From Clostridium akagii DSM 12554 (GTDB lineage: Bacteria; Bacillota; Clostridia; Clostridiales; Clostridiaceae), in the NCBI RefSeq assembly GCF_000686725.1, contig NZ_JMLK01000029.1:1-33095 (forward strand): a stretch of DNA of 33,095 bases. Direction: 5' to 3'. The notes under the pieces were generated by a model, which saw only the letters and a program-made list of their open reading frames with translations, did no database searches and was not told the origin of the DNA. This document shows, piece after piece, positions 1-8,003 of this stretch; within the stretch, counting starts at the first letter, position 1, and every line of letters begins with the position of its first letter. The position numbers and the translations under genes are program-made.

Positions 1-1309
1 TAGAAGATTGCTCCGCAAGTTTTCTAACTTCCTCTGCAACAACCGCAAACCCTTTACCCTGTTCTCCAGCTCTTGCCGCTTCTATTGCTGCATTAAGCGC
101 AAGCAAATTAGTTTGTTCTGCTATGGCTGATATGCCATCGGCCATTTGTGATATATCACTTACAACCTTTGAAGCTGTAATTGCCTCTCCTAATTGTTTT
201 TTAGCATCTCTAAATATATTTTCAGCAGCTTCTTTTGATTTTGATGAATCTTCATTTATTTTCAAAGCTTTTTTCTGTATATTTGAGGATATAGAAAGAC
301 CTGCTTTAGTCTTTAAAACAGAATTATTGGCTTGTTCTTTAACAGTACCAGCCATAGAAGTAACTTCTTCTACAGAAGCACTAGATTCCTGCATAGAAGC
401 AGAGATTTCTTCTGTTGCTGCGGAAATTTGCTCAATACTACTACTTATATCAATGAATGCTATATTAGTAGTTTCACTGCCCTGGAATACGTTTTTACTT
501 TGTTTTTTCACCTCTGAAAGATTAAGATTTAATTTTTTAATTGCTGTATTCAAAGAGTCTATAGTTTTACCAATTTCATCTTTAGTAACTGATTTTAGCT
601 CAAAATTTAAATCTCCATCTGCAAGTTTTGAAGCTGCATCCGCAATGACTTTTACTTGACTAGTAACTGATTTTCTTATTATTGTAGCTAAAATAATTGC
701 AAGTATAAAAGAAATAATTAATAAAATAATTATCTGTGTTCCAAGAGTAGTTGTAGCATCTTTTGTACTAGTTGATAAACTCTGAGTAATCTGTTGCTCA
801 TTATTAATCATATCTTTAATGTTAATTGAAGTTGCATTCTTAGTTTTATTAACATTATTAATAATAGATTGTAGTTGTTCATTGGTAACAGCTGTATCCA
901 TACCGACTTTTAATGAACTATCTACAGTAGCAAAATAGACTTTATCAGTGCTATCAATTTTAGACATTATCTGTTTGCCCTTAGCTGTAACCAAAAGGCT
1001 TCTCAATATGCTCTTACTTTTATTATATGAAGATATATCATTATCTAATAGTTTTTTTTCAGAATTCATATATGTTATGTCACCACTTATACATATGTTG
1101 GATAACCTAATTGTGCTATCGTTTAGATATCCCCTCATTTCATATGATTCAATAAGCTTTTTGTTGTCTTTATTAGCTAAAGTATCCATAGAAGCTCCAA
1201 TTACACTTACAGTTATAAATGAAAATACTCCTAACACTAAAACTAGTAAAAACATAATGCTAAACCCTACGTTGAGTTTATTTGACAATTTCATTTTATT
1301 TAGAAACAT
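1..1309 (-). CDS. Methyl-accepting chemotaxis protein (3' end outside window)
   Basis: Transmembrane chemoreceptor signalling through CheW/CheA to the flagellar motor. The reading frame is open from an ATG at 1309 to the window edge, about 436 codons, with no stop in the window. The start is preceded by AAGGGGTG at good spacing. The protein shows a first membrane segment (about residues 15-36), a periplasmic/extracellular four-helix-bundle-like sensor (about 37-190), a second membrane segment (about 191-211), a HAMP region (about 212-265) and the start of the signalling domain. The conserved hairpin-tip sequence ([20 protein letters not shown], then [17 protein letters not shown]) falls at the very end. 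The ligand cannot be predicted. No neighbouring che genes are present, so it is an orphan receptor. The identity is certain; only the C-terminus is missing. Confidence 0.95.
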   Translation of the reverse strand, partial: MFLNKMKLSNKLNVGFSIMFLLVLVLGVFSFITVSVIGASMDTLANKDNKKLIESYEMRGYLNDSTIRLSNICISGDITYMNSEKKLLDNDISSYNKSKSILRSLLVTAKGKQIMSKIDSTDKVYFATVDSSLKVGMDTAVTNEQLQSIINNVNKTKNATSINIKDMINNEQQITQSLSTSTKDATTTLGTQIIILLIISFILAIILATIIRKSVTSQVKVIADAASKLADGDLNFELKSVTKDEIGKTIDSLNTAIKKLNLNLSEVKKQSKNVFQGSETTNIAFIDISSSIEQISAATEEISASMQESSASVEEVTSMAGTVKEQANNSVLKTKAGLSISSNIQKKALKINEDSSKSKEAAENIFRDAKKQLGEAITASKVVSDISQMADGISAIAEQTNLLALNAAIEAARAGEQGKGFAVVAEEVRKLAEQSS

Positions 1310-1696
1310 AATATTTCACCCCTTGTTTAATTTTTAAAATTAATGCAAAATAAAATTTGTATTAATTTCTTTTATCCCATGTAAAATTAACAGTAGTTAT
1401 AAAAAGATTATTTTTTCAGTCTAACCCCACTTTAGACATATTAAAAGAACTAACAACGAAATCAGTATACCATTAATTTCACATTATAGTAGAAAATTAA
1501 ATTTAATTTATTTCATTTCATCCATTACCCTTTTTTATAATTACTCTAGGTAAAAGAAAAAGACTATAAGTGAACACAACTTCACCTATAGTCTTAGCCT
1601 CATTATTTTACTCAAGTGCATATAAAAAATCGTTTTATTTTCTACTGAAAACTTTCAAATAAAATCATTTCTTATTATTACATTTCAAAGACCGAT
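1310..1696. other. Intergenic region between chemoreceptor and membrane protein
   Basis: AT-rich gap of nearly 390 bases. It holds the terminator listed separately at 1551-1593 and an imperfect inverted repeat (arms 1627-1640 and 1657-1670, 12 of 14 matching) with no T-tract. A short 6-bp inverted repeat lies at 1419-1437 in the probable leader of the chemoreceptor. I see no coding potential and no clear promoter hexamers. Confidence 0.6.
1551..1593 (-). terminator. Intrinsic terminator downstream of the small membrane protein
   Basis: Thirteen-base arms GACTATAGGTGAA and TTCACTTATAGTC on the minus strand form a stem with one G-U pair and a six-base loop, followed by TTTTTCTTTT. It sits about 100 bases past the stop of the gene at 1697-2104 and separates it from the chemoreceptor. 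Confidence 0.75.
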
Positions 1697-2104
1697 CTAT
1701 ATTATTTCCTTGCCTTTAAAAATAGCCCTCTTTTGGTATAAAAATATTGCCATAAGAACTGGTAATATTAATCCAATTAGTATGCTAGTACTAAATCCAC
1801 TTTGGAAAATTGTATATATTATACTACTAATATATACAATATAATAAGCAAAAATACCAATTGTATTTTTTAATAGAATAAGTACAATAGACACTATCAT
1901 AAGTACTGAAAAAATTATTGGTACTATAATTTCATTTAAAGAAAATGTTGTGTTCACTCCTTGCTGTGCTAGCTGAGAATTTAACTGGTCTTTAAATACT
2001 AATGCATATACTGAATATAATAATTGAATACAATAAAACACTATAGTAATGATTGAAATTGCTTTTATTCCTGCACCAATTTTTTCTTTTGGCTGAACGT
2101 TCAT
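1697..2104 (-). CDS. Small four-helix membrane protein, function unknown
   Basis: A 135-residue protein with about four predicted membrane segments (roughly residues 15-37, 57-77, 82-102 and 105-125), a short positively charged N-terminus (NVQPKEKIGAG) and a basic tail (YQKRAIFKGKE). No signal peptide separate from the first helix and no catalytic motif are visible. The start is well supported by GGGAGG about ten bases upstream of the ATG. It is monocistronic, with its own terminator downstream, and diverges from the small membrane protein gene at 2246. I do not recognise the family; a role cannot be assigned from sequence. Confidence 0.8.
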   Translation of the reverse strand: MNVQPKEKIGAGIKAISIITIVFYCIQLLYSVYALVFKDQLNSQLAQQGVNTTFSLNEIIVPIIFSVLMIVSIVLILLKNTIGIFAYYIVYISSIIYTIFQSGFSTSILIGLILPVLMAIFLYQKRAIFKGKEII

Positions 2105-2245
2105 AAAATATGCGCCTCCCTTTATTCATGTGAATTATATGATACCACATGATTCATTGATTGGTAAATCATAATTTTCTTTATATTAATAGAAACTAAT
2201 TATTTAGGTAATAATAGAACTAAATATTAATTAGGAGATGATTAT

Positions 2246-2701
2246 ATGATTCTAAATATAATATTAGGATTTATTATTCCTTGGATATTTGGTGTATTCC
2301 TTTATTTAAAAGATAAAAAAACCTTATTAGTTATTGCCCCCTTTATGTCAGTATGGGCATATACTCTAAATGAGGCTTTATTTCACCTTAATTTTAATCG
2401 TTTTGCACCTTTAGAAATTAAGGATGACCTCACCACCATGTCAATAAATCTAGGTTTATATCCCATACTTGGATGTTATTTAATACATTATATTGAAATT
2501 AAAAAAGTATCACCCTATATACTTATAATGATATTCACTTTTATGACTACTGTAGCGGAATATTTAGCCTTAACTTTTGGAATTGTAACCTATGATAATG
2601 GTTGGAATATTGTTTGGACATTCTTGTCCTATATACCACCGTATCTATCAGGCTATTGGTATTATACTAAACTTAAAAACATTGGAGTTTTTGATAAATA
2701 A
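2246..2701 (+). CDS. Membrane protein, resembles the CBO0543 family
   Basis: A 151-residue, very hydrophobic protein with about four or five membrane helices. It starts with a helix carrying the IIPWIFGVFLYLKDKK pattern seen in the clostridial/bacillary CBO0543 group of small integral membrane proteins, whose function is unknown to me. The start ATG follows AGGAGATGATTAT, a good ribosome binding site. It is one of only three plus-strand genes here and converges with the diguanylate cyclase, whose stop lies 13 bases beyond. The family call rests on recognition of the N-terminal pattern and overall layout, and is moderate; that it is a real gene is likely. Confidence 0.7.
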   Translation: MILNIILGFIIPWIFGVFLYLKDKKTLLVIAPFMSVWAYTLNEALFHLNFNRFAPLEIKDDLTTMSINLGLYPILGCYLIHYIEIKKVSPYILIMIFTFMTTVAEYLALTFGIVTYDNGWNIVWTFLSYIPPYLSGYWYYTKLKNIGVFDK

Positions 2702-2714
2702 GCTTTTATTTTTA

Positions 2715-3824
2715 TTACATACCAATATCAATTATTTGTTTATTTAAATCATGTATACAAATTTTATTTCTACCTGTTATTTTAGCTTCATATAATGCAT
2801 TATCAGCATTTTTGAATAGATTATCTATATTATCAGTTATATCTGAGTATGTTGAAATTCCAATAGAAATTGTTAAATTTATTATAGATTTATCAGAAAT
2901 ATGAAATTTATTTTCTTCCACGTTTTTTCTTATTCTTTCTGCAATTCTAAATGCATTAGAACCTGAGCAATCTAAGAGTAGTACTGAAAATTCTTCTCCT
3001 CCATTACGAGAAATAATATCAAAGCTCCTACAAGTTCTCCTTAATATTATTGCTAAATTTCTAAGTACTATATCCCCTGAACTATGACCATATGTATCAT
3101 TTACCTTTTTAAAATAATCAATATCTAAATATAATAAAGATAATTTTTTGCCTTTTCTTATTGCCCTCTGTGAAAAATTGTTTAAATCCTTTTTAAATTG
3201 CCTTACATTATTTAGGCCAGTTAAGAAATCCACTGTTGCTTGCCTTTTTAATGTTCTATGAATTTTAACAGATTTACTTAAGTATTCCGTATATTTAAAT
3301 ACAAAATACGCCATAAGTATTATTGCAACTGGGTATACACTCAAACTTGTAAATAGCACTCTAGAATCCTTAATAACAATTATCATGGAAATAGATGTAA
3401 CTATATTTAAATATACAATGGAATGAATCCATTTGATTTTTCTTAATGCTTTAGTAGATGAAATAATGCTACATCCAATTCCAATTAAAAAAACATCTAT
3501 TAAAGCAACTATTGAGGCTTTAGTAATACCCAAATATAAAATACTAAAAACACCAATGATAATTGAAGCCATAATTGGTGATAATATTCCTCCAAAAATA
3601 GCGGCTATTATAATAGGTACATAACGAAAGTCAACTATTACATTCTGATTAATTGGTACGCTAAACAGCATTAATAAGATCCCTAATAAACCACTCCAAA
3701 ATCCAACTAATACTTTAAAAAAAGGTGATGTACTGAGATAGATATTTTTATTAAGAATAAAAGTATAAAACACACTTATAAAGGTTATTAAAATACATGA
3801 ATTAATAAAAAGTTCAGTAATCAT
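2715..3824 (-). CDS. Membrane-bound diguanylate cyclase (5TM-LYT-like sensor + GGDEF)
   Basis: Makes the second messenger cyclic di-GMP from two GTP. Residues 1-185 form a membrane domain of six or so helices; the segment around 55-100 (VPINQNVIVDFRYVPIIIAA, then FGGILSPI) fits the 5TM-5TMR_LYT sensor family. A short linker leads to a complete GGDEF domain at about 195-360, beginning with the typical DFLTGLNNVRQF. The active-site signature is GGEEF (275-279), an accepted active variant, with metal-binding Asp residues in LDIDYFK (D234, D236). An RxxD inhibitory site (RSFD, 266-269) stands five residues before GGEEF, so product inhibition is expected. AGGAG precedes the ATG. The sensed signal is unknown. 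The nearby chemoreceptors suggest, but do not prove, a motility link. Confidence 0.95.
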   Translation of the reverse strand: MITELFINSCILITFISVFYTFILNKNIYLSTSPFFKVLVGFWSGLLGILLMLFSVPINQNVIVDFRYVPIIIAAIFGGILSPIMASIIIGVFSILYLGITKASIVALIDVFLIGIGCSIISSTKALRKIKWIHSIVYLNIVTSISMIIVIKDSRVLFTSLSVYPVAIILMAYFVFKYTEYLSKSVKIHRTLKRQATVDFLTGLNNVRQFKKDLNNFSQRAIRKGKKLSLLYLDIDYFKKVNDTYGHSSGDIVLRNLAIILRRTCRSFDIISRNGGEEFSVLLLDCSGSNAFRIAERIRKNVEENKFHISDKSIINLTISIGISTYSDITDNIDNLFKNADNALYEAKITGRNKICIHDLNKQIIDIGM

Positions 3825-3919
3825 TATATATTCACTCCTACACTATATAGTTACCTAGTATATATGCTTGTCAGTATTATACTATTATACACTATTATTG
3901 TAATTATATATATTCTATT

Positions 3920-3966
3920 ACAAATAAAAATGCAAGCCAATTCATATTTCTGTGAACTGCCTTGCA
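3920..3966 (-). terminator. Intrinsic terminator after the RpiR regulator
   Basis: Minus-strand arms TGCAAGGCAGTTCA and TGAATTGGCTTGCA pair at 12 of 14 positions around an eight-base loop and are followed by TTTTTATTT. It lies about 90 bases past the stop of the regulator gene and ends that transcript before the diguanylate cyclase promoter. Confidence 0.75.
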
Positions 3967-4056
3967 TAAATGCCTTGTGATTTACAAAGTGGTACATAAT
4001 AATCTAATATTTACTTAAACCTTGTCCTCTGCTATAGACTGTTCATGCTCACTAAT

Positions 4057-4866
4057 CTAGCTATATGCATCCCTTTTTTCTGCAGTTAATAACAAGTATA
4101 ATGTTTCTATTACCGTCATTGCCGAAACTCTTGAAAAACTAAACTCATCCATAAATAGTTTTTCTCTTGTAGCAGTATTTATTTGATATTTACATTTATT
4201 GGCTAAAGGTGAGTTTTCATGATTTGTTATACTGATAGTAGTAGCATGTTTTTTATTTGCAACATCAACTAAAGATAAAAGCTTTTTTGAAGATCCAGAA
4301 TTCGATATAGCTATAACTACGTCCTTATCAGTGAGTGTGTATGTAAATGCAAGTTGAGTTTCCCAAATTATATTTACAACAGATGATATTCCTATTTGGT
4401 TGAATTTGTATGCCCCATCTAGAGCTACAGGTAATGTATTTCCCACTGCAACAAATTGAACAATTCTTGCTTCCTTAATTATAGTAAGTATTTCTCTAAT
4501 AACATCTTCATTCATCATAGAGATAGTTTGTTTTAACTCTTCAATCTTATTTGCCAATATATTTTTAAGTGACTGTCCTATATTCTTTATATCTATATCG
4601 TTTGATGTGCTTATCTCTTCGGAATTTACCATTTCCTTTGCAATGTTTATTTTTAAATCATGAAATCCTTTTAACTTGCATTTTTTACAAAATCTAATTA
4701 TAGTAGCTTCACTAACAATACTTTTAACTGCTAACTCTGAAACAGTCATATCAATAATTTCTTCTTGATTGTTTATAACATAATCTGCAATTTTTTTTTC
4801 TGCTTCATACAAATTATCATATACTGCAAAAATTTTATCTAATACGCTTTTACCCTTGTTATCCAA
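4057..4866 (-). CDS. RpiR-family transcriptional regulator (HTH + SIS domain)
   Basis: DNA-binding regulator of sugar-phosphate metabolism. The N-terminal RpiR-type helix-turn-helix covers about residues 10-80 (key run VSELAVKSIVSEATIIRFCK). A SIS sugar-phosphate-binding domain follows at about 120-260 (VQFVAVGNT, then AISNSGSSKKLLSLVDVA). The longest frame begins with an ATG at 4884 that has no ribosome binding site. The only good one, AAGGAG, lies inside codons 2-3 of that frame and sits nine bases before a TTG at 4866, which I take as the start (269 residues). It lies just downstream of a deleted oxidoreductase gene and shares its promoter at 5358-5386. Its effector is probably a sugar phosphate of the adjacent oxidoreductase/isomerase region. 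Confidence 0.88.
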   Translation of the reverse strand: MDNKGKSVLDKIFAVYDNLYEAEKKIADYVINNQEEIIDMTVSELAVKSIVSEATIIRFCKKCKLKGFHDLKINIAKEMVNSEEISTSNDIDIKNIGQSLKNILANKIEELKQTISMMNEDVIREILTIIKEARIVQFVAVGNTLPVALDGAYKFNQIGISSVVNIIWETQLAFTYTLTDKDVVIAISNSGSSKKLLSLVDVANKKHATTISITNHENSPLANKCKYQINTATREKLFMDEFSFSRVSAMTVIETLYLLLTAEKRDAYS

Positions 4867-4895
4867 CTTATATGTCTCCTTCATTTGTTTGTAAC

Positions 4896-5294
4896 TTATT
4901 CAAATGGATATTTTATTCCCCATTGGTTTCTAACATTATCCATTATATCTATTACATCCATAGATAGTTTTAATGTATTATTTCCATCTTTATTAGCTAT
5001 ACAATTTTCCATATCTTCTACTTCATAAATTAAAGCTTTTTTACTTGCTCCTGCTTCTATGATTTCTACCGTTCCATCTGGATAGGTTATAGTTGCTTTG
5101 TCTGCCCTAGGAAAATTATCCACAGTAATATATGCTTTTTCACCTGCCACAACACCCTTTTTAGGTTGCTTTGCTCTCATAGTTAAAGAAATCACAGCCC
5201 ATACAGACCCATTAACTTCGGTTATTGCATTAGCAAATTCTGATGCAATCATTCCAGGTCCTAGTATTGCCCATTTTATATTACTCAAATTCAT
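4896..5294 (-). pseudogene. Gfo/Idh/MocA oxidoreductase with internal in-frame deletion
   Basis: An open 132-codon frame that joins the first about 36 residues of a Gfo/Idh/MocA dehydrogenase (NLSNIKWAILGPGMIASEFA, a Rossmann GxGxxA-type start) directly to the last about 95 residues (ISLTMRAKQPKKGVVAGEKA onward, including NFPRADKATITYPDG). Family members are about 330 residues, so roughly 190-200 residues are missing. The lost part holds the rest of the NAD-binding domain, the EKP catalytic motif and much of the substrate domain. The junction is in frame, with no stop, at a short AV sequence that occurs on both sides in relatives. The start ATG follows GAGGTG. The frame extends upstream to 5468, but that extension overlaps the promoter and is not family-like. 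It cannot be an active dehydrogenase. Confidence 0.8.
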
Positions 5295-5357
5295 CACCTC
5301 ATAATTTAAATTTATGAATTTACTTTCATAGATTAAATTAAAATTTTTTATACGTTC

Positions 5358-5386
5358 ATTATATAGTGAGTTGATTATTTCATCAA
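5358..5386 (-). promoter_or_regulatory. Sigma-A-type promoter for the truncated oxidoreductase/rpiR pair
   Basis: Minus-strand TTGATG (5381-5386) and TATAAT (5358-5363) are separated by 17 bases. The predicted start of transcription lies about 55-60 bases before the GAGGTG-ATG of the downstream gene. This supports starting that gene at 5294 rather than at the longer frame. Confidence 0.65.
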
Positions 5387-5567
5387 TCTTTATACACAAG
5401 AAATTTAATTTCGTATTTTGCGCCCAATTCACCCCCTTATAATAATTATCACTAAAAAATTCGTACACTCTTAATTACAACTACGTCACAATTTTATATT
5501 ATTTGAATAATTATTTTCATTTGTGCTAATAATAATCTTATAATTTTATAAAGGGAGGTACTTTTTT

Positions 5568-5726
5568 ATGAAACATAATGACTGTATAGGTTGTTCAGTA
5601 AATGAATGTGAATATCATTGTAAAGATGATAATTTTTGTACACTAAACAAAATTGAAGTTGTAAAACATGAAAGTGTTGCTAAAACACCGGAATGTACAG
5701 ACTGCGGAAGTTTTAAAACAATTTAA
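5568..5726 (+). CDS. DUF1540 domain protein, 52 residues, Cys-rich
   Basis: A small soluble protein with the cysteine pattern of DUF1540: CIGCSVNECEYHCKDDNFC, then a spacer, then a terminal ECTDCGSF. Eight cysteines in 52 residues suggest metal (zinc or Fe-S) binding. The function is unknown, although such proteins are common in spore-forming Firmicutes. The start has an excellent AAGGGAGG eight bases upstream. It is monocistronic on the plus strand, followed at once by a hairpin and seven Ts. The family match is clear from the spacing of the cysteines; any biological role is not. Confidence 0.85.
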   Translation: MKHNDCIGCSVNECEYHCKDDNFCTLNKIEVVKHESVAKTPECTDCGSFKTI

Positions 5727-5770
5727 TAGGTGCTAGCCACCTAAGGACCGCTCGTTAACCCACGGGTGGT
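5727..5770 (+). terminator. Terminator with a competing upstream hairpin
   Basis: CCACC (about 5738-5742) can pair with GGTGG before a run of seven Ts, forming a terminator with a long loop. The same CCACC is also the right arm of a tight five-base hairpin AGGTG-CTAGC-CACCT starting just after the stop codon. The two folds are mutually exclusive. Confidence 0.55.
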
Positions 5771-5919
5771 TTTTTTATAATCTTAGTTAAAATATTATAC
5801 TTATTTTGAATAATATTTTTCTTCGTATTAAAACATCTTTCATATTTAAATTCTATTGCAGTGCTTTTAATGCCATGCAAATACGAAATTAAATACTGGT
5901 AATTATATCATAAATAAAA

Positions 5920-6078
5920 TTATGGTATAAGGGCTAATATTACTGTGATTATGGAAAGTTTGAAATGAAAATTCAAGTCATTTCCTACAGGGTGAAACTT
6001 AATCCATAACCCACAAATGATTGTACTTATCAATAATACAATTGAAACTAGTCCCATAATTTTTAATACTAAATTCAT
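5920..6078 (-). CDS. Small membrane protein, 52 residues, unknown
   Basis: Reads NLVLKIMGLVSIVLLISTII, then CGLWIKFHP, then a second hydrophobic stretch FKLSIITVILALIP. It has two membrane segments with a short polar loop. The longest frame begins at 6105, but GAGAGGAG stands eight bases before the ATG at 6078, so that start is chosen. The second helix stops abruptly after about 12 hydrophobic residues, so the protein may be truncated at its C-terminus. No family is recognised. It has no close operon partner, and no clear terminator follows. Confidence 0.5.
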   Translation of the reverse strand: MNLVLKIMGLVSIVLLISTIICGLWIKFHPVGNDLNFHFKLSIITVILALIP

Positions 6079-6184
6079 AATTTTTCTCCTCTCAACAAAA
6101 TTCATTGTATTACTTTTGAATATGGGTGACGAATTTATCCTACTCGATCTAAAACTCTTCCTATACCTATTAACAATATAAAAC

Positions 6185-6220
6185 CAATAAAAATCTCCTT
6201 ATAGACTAGCCTATAAGGAG
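6185..6220 (-). terminator. Terminator of the oxidoreductase/isomerase operon
   Basis: A perfect ten-base stem (CTCCTTATAG / CTATAAGGAG, arms 6195-6204 and 6211-6220, six-base loop) is followed on the minus strand by ATTTTTATT. It begins 17 bases past the stop of the oxidoreductase gene at 6237. Confidence 0.85.
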
Positions 6221-6236
6221 AAGCATTCCAAAATTC

Positions 6237-7226
6237 CTATTTTTTATTATCTTCAGGGAATATAATTCCACCTTTGCGCCTTGCAATTGTCTGGACTTCA
6301 CTAACGATTAAGCTATGTTCTAACATCTTATAACATTTTTCCAAATCATTATTTTTTATCATCTTAAAAAACTCAATAAATTCATTAACCATGCGATGCT
6401 CATAATCATTTTCATTTATTTTATAACTAGTACCATCATTCATCAATAACTCAAACCTTTGGCAAACATTAGCTGGAGTATCTTGATATATGCAGCCCTT
6501 ATCCCCTTGAATATTATTAGCAATAGGTGCTTTGCAATCTTTTGCTCCGACACAAACACATTTAAATGTCCCATAATCTAATATTAATATTCCAGAAGTA
6601 TCTATTCCTCTCTCAACATTTGGATAGTATTCTATATTTTTAGGTTTTCCAAATAAGCCTACTACATAATGAATGTTATATATATTTAAATCCATTAATG
6701 CGCCACCAGCAAATTTGGGATCAAATGCTGGTAATATCTTTCCTTCTTTAAAACTATTATATCTACTTGAGTATTGAGAATAGTTGCATTGAACTATTTT
6801 AATACTCCCAAGTTTTGGTAGTAGCTCTTTGATTTTTTTATAATTAGGAAGGTATTGATTAGTAATTGCTTCAAATATAAATAGCTGTTTTTGTTTAGCT
6901 AAGCCACTTAAAATCAATGCTTCATCATATGTTGATGTGAATGGTTTTTCAACAATGACATTCTTATTTGCCTCTAATGCTTTTTTTGCGAATCCAAAAT
7001 GTAAATTATTAGGTAGCCCAATATAAATTGCATCTAAATCAGTATTTAATAACTCTTCATAACTATATAAAACACTCTTAATTCCATATTCATTTTTAAA
7101 TTTAGTCATTACCGCTTCATCTTGTGGTATACCACAAATTGCTTCTAATTCTACATCTTTTAAAAGTGAGGTGATAGACAAAAAATCTTTCACTATCATT
7201 CCCGCTCCAATAATACCCAATTTCAT
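6237..7226 (-). CDS. Gfo/Idh/MocA-family NAD(P)-dependent sugar oxidoreductase
   Basis: Intact 329-residue member of the glucose-fructose oxidoreductase / inositol dehydrogenase family. The N-terminal Rossmann domain (about 1-120) opens with KLGIIGAGMI and contains the EKP motif (93-95, within VIVEKPFTST), whose lysine is catalytic in the family. The C-terminal alpha/beta domain (about 125-329) carries the family-typical GGALMDLNIYNIHY (His in the active-site region). AGGGGG precedes the ATG. It is the last gene of a three-gene operon with an RpiA-like isomerase and a second Gfo/Idh enzyme, 47 bases behind the isomerase. The substrate is unknown; the context points to a pentose, a tetrose or one of their phosphates. 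Confidence 0.9.
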   Translation of the reverse strand: MKLGIIGAGMIVKDFLSITSLLKDVELEAICGIPQDEAVMTKFKNEYGIKSVLYSYEELLNTDLDAIYIGLPNNLHFGFAKKALEANKNVIVEKPFTSTYDEALILSGLAKQKQLFIFEAITNQYLPNYKKIKELLPKLGSIKIVQCNYSQYSSRYNSFKEGKILPAFDPKFAGGALMDLNIYNIHYVVGLFGKPKNIEYYPNVERGIDTSGILILDYGTFKCVCVGAKDCKAPIANNIQGDKGCIYQDTPANVCQRFELLMNDGTSYKINENDYEHRMVNEFIEFFKMIKNNDLEKCYKMLEHSLIVSEVQTIARRKGGIIFPEDNKK

Positions 7227-7273
7227 ATTTATTCCCCCTTTTTTTATCTAAAAATTAAATATATTTTAAATAC

Positions 7274-7960
7274 TTATGCCTTGGAAATAACTCTTACACC
7301 ATTTTTTCCTGCCACTATTAATTTCGTCACTTCTCTCATAAACAAAGAAGTCTCAATTACACCTACAATATCATTCAAATCATCATTTAATTGGTTAAAA
7401 TCCTTTACATTTTCAAATTTTACATCTAATAAAAAATTACCATCATCAGTAATTAAATATCCATCCTTATTATTAGTACTTCTGACTACAGGGTCACCGC
7501 CTAAAATTCTAACCATCTTGCTTACATAACCCAATGAATCCCTAACTACTTCTAATGAAACAGGATACCTACAACTTAATTGTTTGGTTAGTTTTCCTTC
7601 ATCCACAAGTAAAATGTATTGCTTGGACATTGAACCAATTAGTTTTTCCTTTGTATGCACACCTCCACCACTTTTTAAAGCGTAAAAGTTTTCATCTACC
7701 TCACCGCATCCGTCAAAAGCAACATCTATTTCCTCTACAAAACATGTTGGGATTACTTCGATTCCATGCTGAATACAAAGTTTTTTTGTATTATCTGATG
7801 GAGTAACTACTTTGATTTTTAAGCTTTCTTCTACAGCCCTACTTAATAACTCAATTAAACAATTAATACTTCGTCCTGCACCTAATCCAATTACCGTATT
7901 ATTTTTTATGTACTCCATAGCTTTATCAGCACATAACTTTCTCAAATTATCTTCATTCAC
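7274..7960 (-). CDS. Divergent ribose-5-phosphate isomerase A-like protein
   Basis: RpiA interconverts aldose and ketose pentose 5-phosphates. This 228-residue protein has the family layout: the phosphate loop appears as GLGAGRS (usually GxGTGST), then AFDGCGEVDE (83 onward), KSGGG (96-100), KEK (104-106) and GVIETSLF near the end. Aligned to E. coli RpiA with an offset of two, D81, K94 and E103 are kept (D83, K96, E105), but D84 is replaced by Gly86. The phosphate loop and the residues after KGGG also differ, so it may act on another sugar phosphate. The start is GTG at 7960, ten bases after GGAGGG. It sits between two Gfo/Idh genes in one operon. Confidence 0.85.
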   Translation of the reverse strand: MNEDNLRKLCADKAMEYIKNNTVIGLGAGRSINCLIELLSRAVEESLKIKVVTPSDNTKKLCIQHGIEVIPTCFVEEIDVAFDGCGEVDENFYALKSGGGVHTKEKLIGSMSKQYILLVDEGKLTKQLSCRYPVSLEVVRDSLGYVSKMVRILGGDPVVRSTNNKDGYLITDDGNFLLDVKFENVKDFNQLNDDLNDIVGVIETSLFMREVTKLIVAGKNGVRVISKA

Positions 7961-8003
7961 TTCGTTTTATCCCTCCATCCACAGCATGGATTTCTTCTAC
8001 TGT

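Noticed and set aside
123-659. Long plus-strand open frame of 178 codons
   Set aside because: It is the complementary strand of the chemoreceptor signalling domain, which is unmistakable on the minus strand. The same holds for plus-strand frames at 332-517, 948-1337 and 18395-18907.
5295-5468. N-terminal extension of the deleted oxidoreductase frame
   Set aside because: It overlaps a good promoter, is not family-like, and the GAGGTG-ATG at 5294 gives the expected oxidoreductase N-terminus.
5740-5765. T-box-like sequence (GGACCGC near a terminator)
   Set aside because: It only partly resembles the T-box consensus, lacks specifier and upstream stems, and lies after rather than before a gene.
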